This document shows positions 48,317 through 60,700 of a stretch of DNA of 64,000 nt, one piece after another. Location of the stretch: assembly GCA_037576195.1 (NCBI GenBank), contig CM075102.1, positions 37,692,745 to 37,756,744 of the forward strand, read 5' to 3'. This stretch comes from Phytoseiulus persimilis (lineage: Eukaryota; Arthropoda; Arachnida; Mesostigmata; Phytoseiidae). The stretch's first letter is position 1. Each line of letters opens with the position of its first letter. The notes under the pieces are model-generated. The model was not told the origin of the DNA. It did not search any database and saw only the letters and a list, made by a program, of their open reading frames with translations. The position numbers were made by a program, and so were the translations under genes.

Positions 48317-51300
48317 GTGAAAACCGGTTGCTTCCTTCGTTCCTGCTGCGTCGGCTGTGCGCATGACGATGCGTCTGTGTACATGCATGCGCTTAATCCC
48401 TGTGGCCTTGCGGCAGACGCTTGGGTGTATGTACATCAATAGTTCGTCGGCGCACGTTACCGACGGAAAGCTGGGCTTAGCGTTGAAGCTGTCCCATAGC
48501 CTCCAGGGGCCTCGGAACTCTTGTCTCGAGGGCGAAGTTTTGCTAAGTTGCTTTGCTTTCTGCTTCTTTCGCCGCCATCCGCGCGGGTCAGTCCCTCGGC
48601 CTGCTCCGTATCGCTGCGCTCTGGCGTACTGGATGCTTCCTCCCAGCCTGTGATGCTTGAGTTGGTCTTCGAATTACTTTTGCCGCTGCGACTCCTCCCG
48701 CCTGGAGTGTTGTTGTGTCATTGGACTTCTTTCGGAGGCTTCCCGACATCGAGAGCCTTCTCGCGAGCCTTGCATCGCTCACATGGTGCACATGGCCGCG
48801 CACCGTCTATCGGTCCACCGTCCAGGGCCCGATTGCGTTCGGCATTGATTTCTTTGTCTGTTGAATCGTTTCCTTCGGCCGTGCCGTGCCCTTTGTTGCT
48901 TGTGTACGCTCCGAGTGACTCTATGTCGGTGTTAGCCTACCATCTGTTTGAGCGCTGGTCTCCGCGTGTCCGCTGCGTGTGCCAAACGGTGATAACACAG
49001 CCGAATATAAATCAGTGCGTGACATTCGCTGTTGCCTACTCTCGTTTGCACGCTTCCCATCGTCGCTGTCGTTACCGTAGAGCACGAGTAGCGCCGATAG
49101 CACAGCAGCAAGATGATCTTGCTTGCACCCAGATAGTGATCATTATCTCACGTCGTTACTACATTGTTCCCTTGATCACGCAAGCAGCTTCAAAAGGAAA
49201 TAGGAGGATAGGTGAGTGTGCCACAAACGAAAAATGTCGGATCCCACGAGGAAGCTCTGTGCCAGCCAGGCAGCTAAGTGGTTCGGTCTTGCTGGTTGCT
49301 CGGTCAGACGGAGCCGCTCGAGCAGCGGAGAAAACGTTGTCATTGCTGTCCTCTGATTGAGTTGCCCGGTCGCGAGAAACAATGAGATGACTTGATACTT
49401 CGGGACGTTCGGCGGACGCTGTTCGACTCGCCTTCCTTAGGTCATCAGCGACCACAGCGTCATCTGCAGATTGTGCCCTGGTGGGAATCGACTTGGAAAG
49501 TACTGCTCTGCGGTTAATCAGCAAAAGATAGTCAGCTGACAGACAAACAGTGACCGCTGTATTCCTTGATTGATTGATCTCAACCCTGGTGATTCTTCCG
49601 TTGACGAGCTGCGTCTTCGTCTGTATTCCTGGAAGAACAGACTGTTAACTCGTGGATATGTGGTAGCTGATGACCACACGGGGCCGCATCAGAGGGGCGA
49701 TTCGCGGTGGGCCGGGCACCGCAGAGGCCACTGAGGCCAAAAATGTTCATCAGGACAATGCAGGTCAGTCGGAGGTGTGCTTTGAGTTCAAACACTGCGT
49801 TCGTGTTCCTTTGACCCGCGGGTCGCTGGCGTTCGGGAGTGACCGCCCTCAAACGGGGAGTCATTGGACGCTAGAGCCCACTCTTTGAGTGAGAGTGCCA
49901 CCCCTCCGCTCCCCGATTTAGCTGACAAACTGAACCAAGCCGAGAGAACGCCAAAATCTCGCCATCTTGCTCGAAGCATGAAGAGCCTCCGCGTGCGACG
50001 CGCCTGCCATTGACTGACTCTCTCCGGTCCCTGAATCCGGATCCTCCAACGGCTTCTGGGGAGGAGAACGAAGTTCGAATTGCTCTGATCGACGCAATCC
50101 GATCCCGTGGGAGCCCCAGGGCCGCACTGTTGCATGAGGTATTCCGGGGTATCCGTACCGGGGCGTCCGCCCATTCGTCCGTACTCGAATTCATGTGTGC
50201 CAGCCCGCAGGCCTCCTCCTGAATCCTCCGATCGAGACCGGGTTGAGCCCTTTGAAGGCGCCAAACCATCGCTTAGCTAATCTCAAGACTAACCGTCGTA
50301 ATCACGGACCCGAGACTTTTTCCCGAACGTTCCGACAGCCGCATTCTTCGGTTGTCCAACTCAAAGCTAACGTCCTACCTCTCATCGGAGTTTGATTTCC
50401 CTGACTTGGAGAGCTACTTCGATGAAGTCGACCCATCTAAATTTTCGTTTCCCCGTTTTTCTCCTTACAGGCGGCTCCTCCTACAATCCCAATAGAGATC
50501 CGGAATGCGCCCGGGTGAGCTGCGGTTGAACCTTGTTATGCCGGACAGAGAGTTCGACGAAACTTAAATGAGGTCACAATGTTCCCGAAGCCACCGGGAA
50601 GCTGTAGGTTGGGAACGAAGCTCTGAGAGACAACGAGCTGCTACTGCCGCCGCTCTCATCCAAGAAAAGGAACGTTCCGCGTTTCGCTTTGATTGTTATT
50701 CCCGCGTGACTGGGGAACTTTTACATCGGTGCCAAATGTTTAATTCTCATACGCGTAGTACCATCGTACCAACCAATCATCACATTGGGTTCGTCCGAAG
50801 AGGGGAATCGAGATGAACAATCAGGAGAGTGCTAGACCGAGCGGAATCGCCGGTCACCGAAAAAGCCAGGAGAAAGCCCTGGAATCTCACGGGAGCCCTC
50901 GTTCGTGAAGTGTGGTGCTAAGTACACAACGTGACTTCCAACCAGTCGACCTAATGGAATCTCATCAACTGTGAATCGGAGATCTCTGTGAACCGGACAA
51001 ATCACTGAAGTATAAATGTTTCTGAATATACTCGAAACGGTGTGGCGGGCCCCCGAGAAGACGAAGGAAATGCATCGACCGACAGCAGGGCCGTTTAGAC
51101 CAAAGTTGACTCTTGTTATTACATGGTTGGACGTTATACGCGGGTACAACCTTGCGATCTCTTTATCCTGTTGAATCGAGTGTACAGAGACGACGTTGTT
51201 TCAGTTCCGAGAGAATATGTATTCTCATGTGGCTAGACCGATCACACGGTGACCGATGATTAGCAAGTTCTGTCAGGGATCATCGAGTCCGCCCGAAGAT

Positions 51301-52044
51301 GATGACGGAATCTGCAGATTTCGAGGCTCGTGTTCAATCGGAATCCGTCATCAGAGATTTGGGAACGATTCATAGTTCCATCAAGCCTGTGATGTGGGTA
51401 GCGAAGACTGCATCCACTGTTGAAGAGAAAATGTCTGCCATCGATGGACGCTGTAGGCTGCCAGGTGAATCGTTAATTATGCTGATGACGTAACTTGTAT
51501 TTTAAGATCATCACGATCCAACCAGAATCAGTATCATTATAAATTTGATATCATCGTTACGTAGAGCTGTTCAGAGTTTCATAAGGCGATCGGGAGAATC
51601 GCGATCCGATGGATGGGAAAAATCATCATCAGTGCCACCAAAAAGCAACAGAAACATGTAATAATTCGAATCGGTAATAAAAAATGACCATACCGCCTAC
51701 CATCGTTTCGTCTTTCCCATTGCGAGGAAATGTCCATTCTAAGGCTCACGACCTCTCAATGCAAGCTGTCTGGAACTACGTAGGTTCAGCGGCCGTTGCC
51801 CTCAATTCAGTCTGTCCCGAAATCCCCTCAGCTGGGATATTCGACCCAAGGAACGAACAAGCTCAAAGAGAAATTATCAGTAATCGTGAGAATGCTCTAG
51901 GCGCGGCAGTCATCGCGAAAGCAAGATCTTAAGGACGCGGGACCTCTTCTCGGGAGCACCGTCGAAGGCCGTAGGGGGTGGGGAGGGGGGGCTGCCTTCC
52001 TCCGTTGCTACGGGCAAGCTGCCCATTCATTTCTCGCTCCGACT
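48317..52044. other. Region between PLC-gamma and receptor gene A
   Basis: It should include the PLC-gamma 3' untranslated region. A 279-codon plus frame (48521-49360) and two overlapping minus frames (50269-49788) have no recognisable domain. A short plus frame (51299-51493) encodes a plausible exon with SSIKPVMWVAKTASTVEEKM and ends near a donor-like CCAG|GTGAATC. It might be a receptor N-terminal relic, but it is unsupported. No other feature was seen. Confidence 0.35.
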
Positions 52045-55000
52045 TTGATGTTCGCGGACAGGATGTTCTCTGCGCGACATGATACTCGCAAATACAGAGA
52101 GCCCGCCGACCTTGGAGAAATCCTTATTTCTCATTACAGTTGTACATCGAGAGGGGAGACCGATGCGAACATAGAGATGATGGATCGTGCGCAGACTGTA
52201 ATAGCCCTCATCCATCCATCGAATCGAATGTTGTTCCGAACGTTTCGAGGACCAGATCTGTACGAAATGCTGACCGTGAAGCCGGTCGCCCATCACAGGC
52301 CCCGAGCGAGGGATGGGACTTGCGGAGCTTTGAGACTCCTGAAACCCTGCCAATTTTTCCTCCGCTTCTTCGGCGTTCGACTCTTGCGATCGGACAAGAG
52401 CTCGATTTGCAGATCATACATCGACCGGGTGCTCAGGATGGCAGTGTGGTCGGCTTTGCTAGCATACGCCGTCGCAGGAGCTTTGTGCCTATTCTCGTTG
52501 TTGACCAACATTACGAAGGGTGGGTGGGGTCCATTAATTAGCTTAATCCAGTTTAGCGGTCTGCTGTAATTCTCCGCTGTGTGGACAGAACTCACTGTGT
52601 GCCCTCGCTCCTGTGCATTTACAGGGACCACGGTTCTCTCATCAGACGGGATCCATTCAGTGCTGGCGTACGTGACCTCGATTATTCTCCTTGGAGGCTC
52701 CTTTCGAACCGCTGCCGCGCCGAAGTGAACGATTTCCTGCAACGAATGGACCAGTACACCACCGCGACAAGGGATCCCCAAGTGCCTTATAAATCGAGCT
52801 CGGTATCGTTCCTCTACGCTATGCTAGCGATCCTCGTTCTCCACTCAGCCTGCCTGAGCTACACGGCGTCGGTCTTGGACTACAAAGTCATTCCCAAAAG
52901 CTAGCACTATAATACCCCTGCCATCGGACAATGCGACATCGAGCAGAGATGTGGCGGGGGCTCCGTCTGCCCCGAAACTCGGGCCGGGGGCAGACTCTGT
53001 CGGAGCTGGTTCGACCGAACCACGGGAGCTGGGTTCAGTGCGGGGGGAGAATTCGTTGGCTTGGGCTTTTCGATGGACGACCTGGCCCACAGAGATGACC
53101 AAGGTGAACCTGCGGATGATGGAGAGGCTGATAACGAAAGCGATCAGGGTCGGAGACGCAAACGCTCCGCCGCCAGGGCCGGTATAGATCTCCGTCCGCG
53201 AGGGAAATAGTTGTTGAAGCATCGCAAATCTCGGAGAATGAGGCGACCTATGACAACGATAATGGAACCGAAGACGAGCAGCGCGATCGAGGACTCGCAG
53301 GGAAGGTTCGTGCGAATCTGGGAACAGATCAAATCCAGGCGGCGGCGGAATCGTCGCAGATTTTTTCCGCAACGAGTTTCCTATTTCTAAGCAAGTTTCC
53401 CTCATCAGTTACCTTCCGACGTTCTCTGTACAGATTTTGTTCCGAACGAGGAGGGGCCTCATCGATTCGGCAATTGACGAAGACATTGATGGAGAGGGAG
53501 TGAATTTCATCGAGTTCTTCAGACCGTTCCGTTTAGCCATCACAACCACGCGCTACTTCGTCATCAAAAACATCATCTATTTGAGGTGGCTATTCCAGCT
53601 CGCTGATCTTTGTGCGGTTGCGGTTGGCATATGCGCTCCGATCCGCCAGGCTCCATCTGCCTATACAGTGGGATATCTGTGGAGTTGGACAGGGCTCATT
53701 GCCCCAACGGGATGCCCTGGGTGAATGAAGTCATCATCTAATTTCAGTGCGACTCTTATCAGCTGCTTCTGCAGAATTGTTTGCCGTCGATTGCTCGAGG
53801 TAAGCTCCAGTCACTGATCTCGCTTCCGGGTCACAACGAGGAGGGATCTTTCGACACCAGATTGCGATTTTCGCAAGTTCTCACAATGAGATCGAATCCC
53901 AGGTGAACAGTCGACTGGCCAGTAAACAAACGCCTGAGTTGACAGTTGACGTGCTCGCGGATATGCGTCAGAAACACTCCCAGTGCCTCTCCTTATTGCG
54001 AGAGATTGAGCAGAGCTTCAGGTGGGTCTGATGCGATTCCAGCTCGCAGGGTTCGTTTCGTTTGTCAAGCGTTCCAAGCTCACGACCGTGAACGAGCCGA
54101 AAACTGACTGTGAAGTTGAGACCGAGCGGACGTGCTCCATGACAAGTGGGCCTTCGAGCGGATCCATAGGGTTCGCATGGATCATGCGGATTTTTGAAAA
54201 GCCCCATTACGAGCTAAAATCTGAAATTCCCCAGAGCTTGTCTCATTCCAGCTTTTTCTGCCTCCTGTGGAACTTGCTGACGTTTCTGGAGATTGTTTAC
54301 ATCGGCCGTATGATCTATGAGATAAATGTAACAGCTCTATATGGACTGCCCGAGGATCCATTATGGACCCTCGGTTACAGCTTCGTACTAAGCGTTGACA
54401 TCGTGCTCCTGACCGTCTTCCATCTGAATTTCGTCCACGCGGCTGCGAGTGTACGTCTTGAGGCTCTCAAAACCGTCGACATTGTGACCATAGGTGAGTA
54501 TGATCGTGGAGGATGTTGACACATGAATGGACCAGCACGATACTCGTCTACGCAATGCGGTTCGAGCGTTTGTCGCGACCCCGACTCGAAGGAAATCAGG
54601 ACTTCGTGTCGGGCTCTCCGCTCCGGCTCTATTCCCATTATTGAAGTCGATTCTGACACGGATAGGAAGTGATGGCAGGTCGTTCAAGGTTTTAGTAACA
54701 TATGCGACGCTGGACTAACACCTCTGCCATTTCTTGGCAAGCCAGCGCATATTCACTGCGTCCGCAATGTCCCAGACTCCGCAAATTGGAAGATCTACGA
54801 TGCTTTTTGCGACCTGTAGGAGTTCAGAAAGTATGTCGACACGTCCCTGTCATCCTCTCAAAACTCGAAGGGCCCCTCCCGGAGCGCCGGTGGAAGTTTG
54901 CGAGACATTCTGATGCAAAAGTTCGACTGAGACTGACAACGAAGAGCTGGTGTTTGAGTTCTCGAGACGAGCTCTCCGCATCTCATCGATGCATGCATGA

Positions 55001-57082
55001 GGAAATAGTTGTGATGTTGATACTTGTGATTCCCGAGAACTTTTAAATTCCGGAACTTCGTTCTCCGGGGCTTCCTGAGATCGATCGTTCATCAAGGTGG
55101 TGGATCCCGGCCGTAGCGTTCGCTCCGACTCCATCGCACACTCCGCCGAGGCTCAGACCTATTATTCCGCTCGACGAACACGCGTACATTTATATCGGGC
55201 CAGAGTTTCGATCTGACTCCCCTTACGCGTGGGATCATGCTTCTGAGGATCGGATCTTCGGTCGCATTGATGGTGTTGTGAACGTTCCGACCGTTGACAC
55301 TTGAATCCTTCGAGCCTCTCGAGGAGCCAGTCGCCGAGCCGAGCAACCCCAAGCGAGCTGGAGCGGAACGAGGCAGAAAAAAAACGTCGGAAGCACTCGT
55401 TTGAACTTTCAGCAGAGGAGTTAGTGCCGCTCGTTCACAGGAGGAACGAGTGAGTAAGTGGGTGGGCCCACTGCTCGCCATCCAGGCTCTCCTGTTTGCC
55501 TGACTGGTTCGCTGACTTGCTGCGAGAGATGACTCCCAGAGAACGCCTGCGTAATCCCTCGAGCTTTAACTCATTACTTCTTCATTTCTCAGCTCATTAG
55601 TGGCTTAAAGTCGGATAACTCGGGTAAACGGGGCAAGGTGGTAGCGTCACGCCAAGCTCGGTTCGCGAGTCCATCGGAGCTTGCGAGCCGAGCACCTACG
55701 GCTTCGTGACCAGCTATCTTACGTCCAGTGAAGGCAGCAGCTCATCAAAAACCGAAAGGGATTGAAGCCGGCAATGAGGTTCGCCAGGCCTGTCTGAGGA
55801 TTCCGGTATAGAGGCAGCGACACCCATCACACTCCGACCGGCCGACCTGAGCGTACGTTCATCCGCTAGCTCTGCTTGCTTCGCCGCACATGGGCAGGCA
55901 GACGGACGGACGGACGGACGGACCGACCGACGGGCGGACAAGGGGAAAGCCACGTCCAGGAGAAGCTCTTTCATCCTCACAGACTTGCCTGCTTTAACTT
56001 CCCCCTGTTTTCCTTTTTCCGTTAAAAGAGACAGTGACGTTGCCCGAGACACTGGTTCAAGCCTTGCCGGCGGAAAAAACGACAAGGCAGCTGCAAACTC
56101 AATGACACGCCGATGAACCGCAACTTGCGTTCATTCTCGCCGGCTCCGACGAGGACAGACTGCTGCTATGAGTGGGAAAACGAAGCGAAGGAAAATAAGG
56201 GAACCATAACAACGGACTCGTGGCCCGAAACTTTCCTCAATCGAGGCGATCAACTTTTCCATTGAATCGTAGATTTTATCACGCAGCTGATGTCTCCCAA
56301 TCATCTCGATGAAAATCTCAAGATAAAAGCTGCGGAGCTTTCCCACAAGATTCGATGGATTTTCGTGCCGTTGAACAAAAGCCTCTCCCGATGAGCTTGG
56401 ACGCGACTGAGCTAGCAACTCCGACCTACTTAGAAGAACCGTTCCGGAGGCTTCTTCATATTGTAGTGATCGAGCCTCGCCTCCAAAGCCCATAAACTCC
56501 TATCCCCGTTTTCTCATCGAAGGGTTGCTCACGATCTCGCTGTGTCAGATTGGCTCGCGAGAAAAACGAACATTTTTTCCCAGGAACGGCGAGCATCCCA
56601 CCGAATCGTATCGAAGCACACCAACAGGCCGAACTGCTTGTTTCCGTCGCCACCATCCGCGACCCGGGCCTGAGCGTCTGGGACATTCTACCTCAGACTA
56701 AAGTTTTCGGCTATCTCGTCCTACTGTTCGCATGCACCGTTTCTTTCACGCATATCCAGTTCCTCCGAGATGGTCGGTGGATGAATGTATTCGGACACGT
56801 CCTACAAAACAGCAAGGTGAGCCGTGGTCGTCTCGCACGTCTCCAAAAGTCCCGCCATAGCAAGAGTCATGGTGAGATTGCAGACTGCAGCGCGTGACTT
56901 TCCTGGAAGCCCGACATGACCATGAGGGAGCCAAAACTTTGGAGAGTGAACAACGGAACTCCACAAACTGAAACTTGTCTTAATTTCAGAGGAAGTCAAA
57001 CCTCCCGCCTCGGACGAGGATAGCCTACTCGGAGAGGAATTGGGAGCCGCTTTCGAAGAGCCGGTCCACTGAGCGGGGATAA
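52045..57082 (+). pseudogene. Gustatory-receptor-like gene A, probably decayed
   Basis: Tandem paralogue of gene B. Exons: a1 52045-52519 (LLKPCQFFLRFFGVRLLR and TM1); a2 from 52625 (TM2, TM3, linker); a3 53434-53585; a4 53748-53799; a5 53903-54021 (loop MRQKHSQCLSLLREIE); a6 54252-54493 (TM5 and TM6, EDPLWTLGYSFVLSVDIV); a7 from 54746; a8 56584-56816 (TM7 ending TVSFTHIQF, like the TY-x5-QF signature of insect gustatory receptors); a9 56990-57082. Phases match gene B exon by exon. Damage: TM2 (VLAYVTSIILLGGSF) and the loop before TM3 (VNDFLQRMDQY) lie in different frames; TM3 runs into TAG at 52902-52904; a7 has an in-frame TAG at 54816-54818. A ligand-gated cation channel in sensory neurons is the family role. 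The start codon is uncertain; Mets at 52177 or 52180 are alternatives. Confidence 0.6.
55901..55940 (+). repeat. GGAC tandem repeat
   Basis: GACGGACGGACGGACGGACG followed by GACC/GGGCGGAC variants, about 40 bases, in the 1.7 kb between receptor A exons a7 and a8. The remainder of that interval shows no recognised feature. Confidence 0.85.
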
Positions 57083-57759
57083 GATCTCAGGCCAATCCTC
57101 AGCACTCATTCATTCTCCACCCTTCGTTCGGGTCTTCTGATCTGTTCACTTCACATTGGACATGAGCCTTGCAAACGCTGTTCTGGACCTCAGGAACACT
57201 TTGTGTCAAGTTTCCCCTGTTCCTGTAACTATCGTTTCCGGAAGCATTTTTCCGCCGTTGTGGGCCTGCTCTTGGGAGCGATAGTTTCTGCGCGCAGTCT
57301 GCACAACAAGAACCGTTTAGTACTGCGGGATTCCAGTCGAATTATGAGGTCGCCGACGCGCAGTAATCTCATGGAATAACAACCATCTCTCAGCGAAAAA
57401 ACCTTTCGTATTCTCTGGAGGATTCCGAGCGGTGTGATTGCAAATGGATCCAATCTGGTTCTGAACGGTAGCCTTCGCGGCTGCGAGACGAGTTTCCGCT
57501 TATATTCTGCGGCGGAAAATGCGAAAACATGAGCGACTTGGGGTAAATATACTTCAGACGAGGACGGGTAGCACAGTCACTCACGGGCAGAGCTGTTGTC
57601 GCATAACAAGCCTCCGTATGTACCTTCTGCTGTGAACGGGTCTAATAGTGCGGCAAATACTCTCCCGATATTTGCCTTGCTGCTAATGGTTCATCAGTCA
57701 TGGGGGTCGGTGCGGAATTCGACAAACGTCCACAATCGACTCTGCCCTGACAGTGTGCC
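57083..57759. other. Spacer between receptor genes A and B
   Basis: Less than 0.7 kb separates the end of gene A from the start codon of gene B, as expected for a tandem duplication. It should hold the promoter of B. No defined element was recognised. Confidence 0.5.
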
Positions 57760-60700
57760 ATGGAGCTCCAGCGAGCGCGAAAGTTTGAGCGGGGAGACAT
57801 TGGGCCTGCGAGCATGGTCGTCACGATGAAAACCGATCCCCGTCTGGTGAAGCCGTGTGTTTTCCTTTTGAAGATTTTCTCCATCGGAATTACGTGGCGA
57901 ACCGAGAGAACTGCTCGCGGGACAAAGTTGCTCGCCGTTGTTTACCGAGCCTCCCTCTGGACAGCGGTTGTGCTCTACGCTCTCTCGAGGACAGCTTATT
58001 TCCTCTCCCTACTGAGCTACTCAGGTAGTATTGATTCCACACGAAAATACTCGAAGTCGCGAGGCCCTCGCTTCACTCTGGATCGTCACTCTTGAACTGT
58101 GACGATCGAGTGGTGGTTTCTGTGGTTCTCACACCGGAACCTCAACCGTTGTCTCGCCCCGCCCCCCCCCCCCTCTCTCTCTCGGTGCGAGGAAGCTAAT
58201 TTCCCCTCTCAATCTCTCGACCAGGTTTGATCCGCCTCGTGACGTTGGACGGCCTCGATGACGCAGCATTCATCGTGTGTTCTTTCGTTCTTCTGACTCA
58301 AAGCTACAGCGGACTCCAGCTCGACGAGCGAGTTAACGTTTTGGCGAACGATCGTCGCCGAAGGCCGTTCAAAAGTTACGTTGCTTCGAGTTTGTTCTTC
58401 GGATGTTTACTGTTTCTGTTGGGCTCTTCATCCGTGTTAGTTGTTCTCAGTCCAGTTCTGGAGAAGGACTTGCCTCAACCAGCGCCCAAATTTATCACCA
58501 CAACGGAAGCACCGACAACTACAAAGCGGAGCAACATCGCGGCAGGCGCAGGGGGTGTTCCCGCCGAGGACTTGGACGGCAAACTCGGAGCGGGAGGCGA
58601 CAGTTCCCGTCTGAGGAACGGCTTGGGAAATCCTGGAATCTTTGGGAACGGCGGGCCTGGTGGCGGTCTCGGAGCCAGCGGCGTCATTGACTTCGATGGC
58701 AGAATCAGCATTCCAGTCGCGGGAGCAGGTTTCGGAGTGGGTTTCGCATCCGGGACCACAGCGAAGGAATCGAACCCGACCGGTGTATTCGGGAAGGGAG
58801 GTAAACTCGGTGGTGTGGACGGAGCGGGCTCGTTCAGCAACTTCCAAAACGGACTTTGGCTGGACAAGACGGAAGACGGTGTCATCGCGGGTGGAGGCCG
58901 CAACCCGCTTCCCGGGATCCACGGAGCTGGTGCTGCTGCGGGTGCAGAAGGGACCCCGAAGGATGCTTCGCTACAGAACGGTGCATCAGCAGGACAAAGG
59001 ATTTCATTCGGTGAGGACGGTGCTGGCAGTTCCCTCGACAGGAGAGAGGACGACAGACTAGCCGAGAAACGAGGAGGAACTCCATCATCAGCCAAGGACG
59101 GAGGTAATTCAGAAGGACGAGGCGCGGAACTCCACGTTGATTCCGAAGGGGTCGAAACAAACTTTGGTTCGGAAAAGCAGGGACCGTCGTACAAATGGGA
59201 ACTGCTCGGGATAAGACAGGTATGGTTCTTCAGATCCGGAGAAGCAACTCGGCGGCATCAGCGGTTCCCATGGACGACTAGGAATCGGAGTCGAAACCTT
59301 GTTGTTCGAGGAGAAAGGGTCTGATGCCCCCGGAAGAGAGTCGAGCGATGCGACCTACGCGACAGGGAGAGACAGAAACCCCGGAGCAGTGGACCCGCAC
59401 CACTTCGGCAATCCCGGTGGCCGTCATCGGAGCCCAATTGTCAAACCAGACTTGGGGGCGACGACTGTGAGTATCCTCGGCGCTCATTCGACTGATTGAA
59501 ACTTCGGAACGACTGAGCTTTCTCGCCTTCCAGGGACATTTCTCGACCCGCCAGAAACGCGAACTCGTCACTGTACCTGAGGAAGAAGTGAGGAATTCAA
59601 CATCGCGACGTGTCCTTGATTTCCTGCGGGAGGGAGTCGGAATCTCGACATTTGTACGCTATGTGCTTCTACGGAACTTCGGACTCCTGTCGTAGGTATC
59701 ATCCTCCACACATTCCGACCGCTCTTCGCTCGCGTGCTTGTTGAGTTTTATCATTGCTACGTCGGGAACAGATGGGGAACGCAGTGGGAGGATGATGAGA
59801 ACGTGGTCGGACCTCAGAAAAGGCGTCGAAGAACTGAGCAGGCGAAGATAGACGAGGCGAGAAGTGTGATCGTGATTGCATGAGTTCAGGAGTCTTTCCG
59901 ACTAGGGTGGTCCTTTGAATCGATGTCTCTCGCGAGAGAGAACCTTTTCATCTGTGGAAGCGTCCTGCTGATTTGAGTGCCAAGTGATCTATCGCGTCGA
60001 CGAAGAGAGAGAAAGAGAGAAACAGAATCTCGTTGGAGTCGAGCGATGGTTTAGCGGAAAGCCGGGGCCGCGTGCTGTCGGATCTAATCGAATCTGATGT
60101 CGATTTTACAGAGTGGCGTTCTCAGCTGCGTTATGTTGGACCGTCAGAGAACAGCTCCGGACGCTCAACGAGGCTTTGGATCCTTCGACGACGGATCGCG
60201 AGATGCCATCAGAAGAGGTGCTCGGTGAAACGAGACAGATGTTCCTTCAGAGCATCGTTTTGTGCCGAAGTATTGATCTGCTCTTCAGGTAGGTCAGACC
60301 TTTTTCCGGCAGCATGGACTTCCGAGAAACTTCGTTCGAGCATTCTCGTTCGTTGACGGCACCATTCCCGACTTTCTCGGCTCTTCGCACGGGGCTTCAC
60401 TCGGAGCTCCAGCTGGAGTCGGAACGATCAAAATATCAGACTCGCGAGCGATAGCAGGCGGATTCGGTCTGAGGAGCTCATTGATGCTGACCACCTGAGG
60501 TGCCTGGCAAAAACAGTGTTGCAGTCTCAAGATGGCAACGTTATTGCAGGCAATTGAGTTTGGTGTGGACCTTGATTGTGTTTGTGGACGTCCAACTGAT
60601 GCTGGATTTGATCTACGAGATGCCATCAGCGACGGGAGTGGTTTCGGTTCCGCCGAAAGTTGTGATCCTGATCCATCTTACCGTTCTCACTGTACTGCAC

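Noticed and set aside
48521-49360. 279-codon plus-strand frame after PLC-gamma, preceded by a good pyrimidine tract and CAG
   Set aside because: In-frame with a possible extra exon, but it has no domain and is dominated by Ser/Arg/Leu with scattered Cys; more likely 3' untranslated or intergenic sequence.
52845-53405. 186-codon minus-strand frame
   Set aside because: Antisense of receptor A exon a2 and its Gly-rich linker; GC-rich repeats keep the opposite strand open.
53586-53747. In-frame extension of receptor A exon a3 (QLADLCAVAVGICAP)
   Set aside because: Hydrophobic and open, but comparison with B shows that the phase-2 donor TTTGAG|GTGGCT at 53586 gives the matching junction; using the later donor leaves a 27-base intron.
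58475-59194. 239-codon minus-strand Pro/Ser-rich frame
   Set aside because: Mirror of the glycine-rich linker of receptor B; Gly codons read as Pro/Ala on the other strand.
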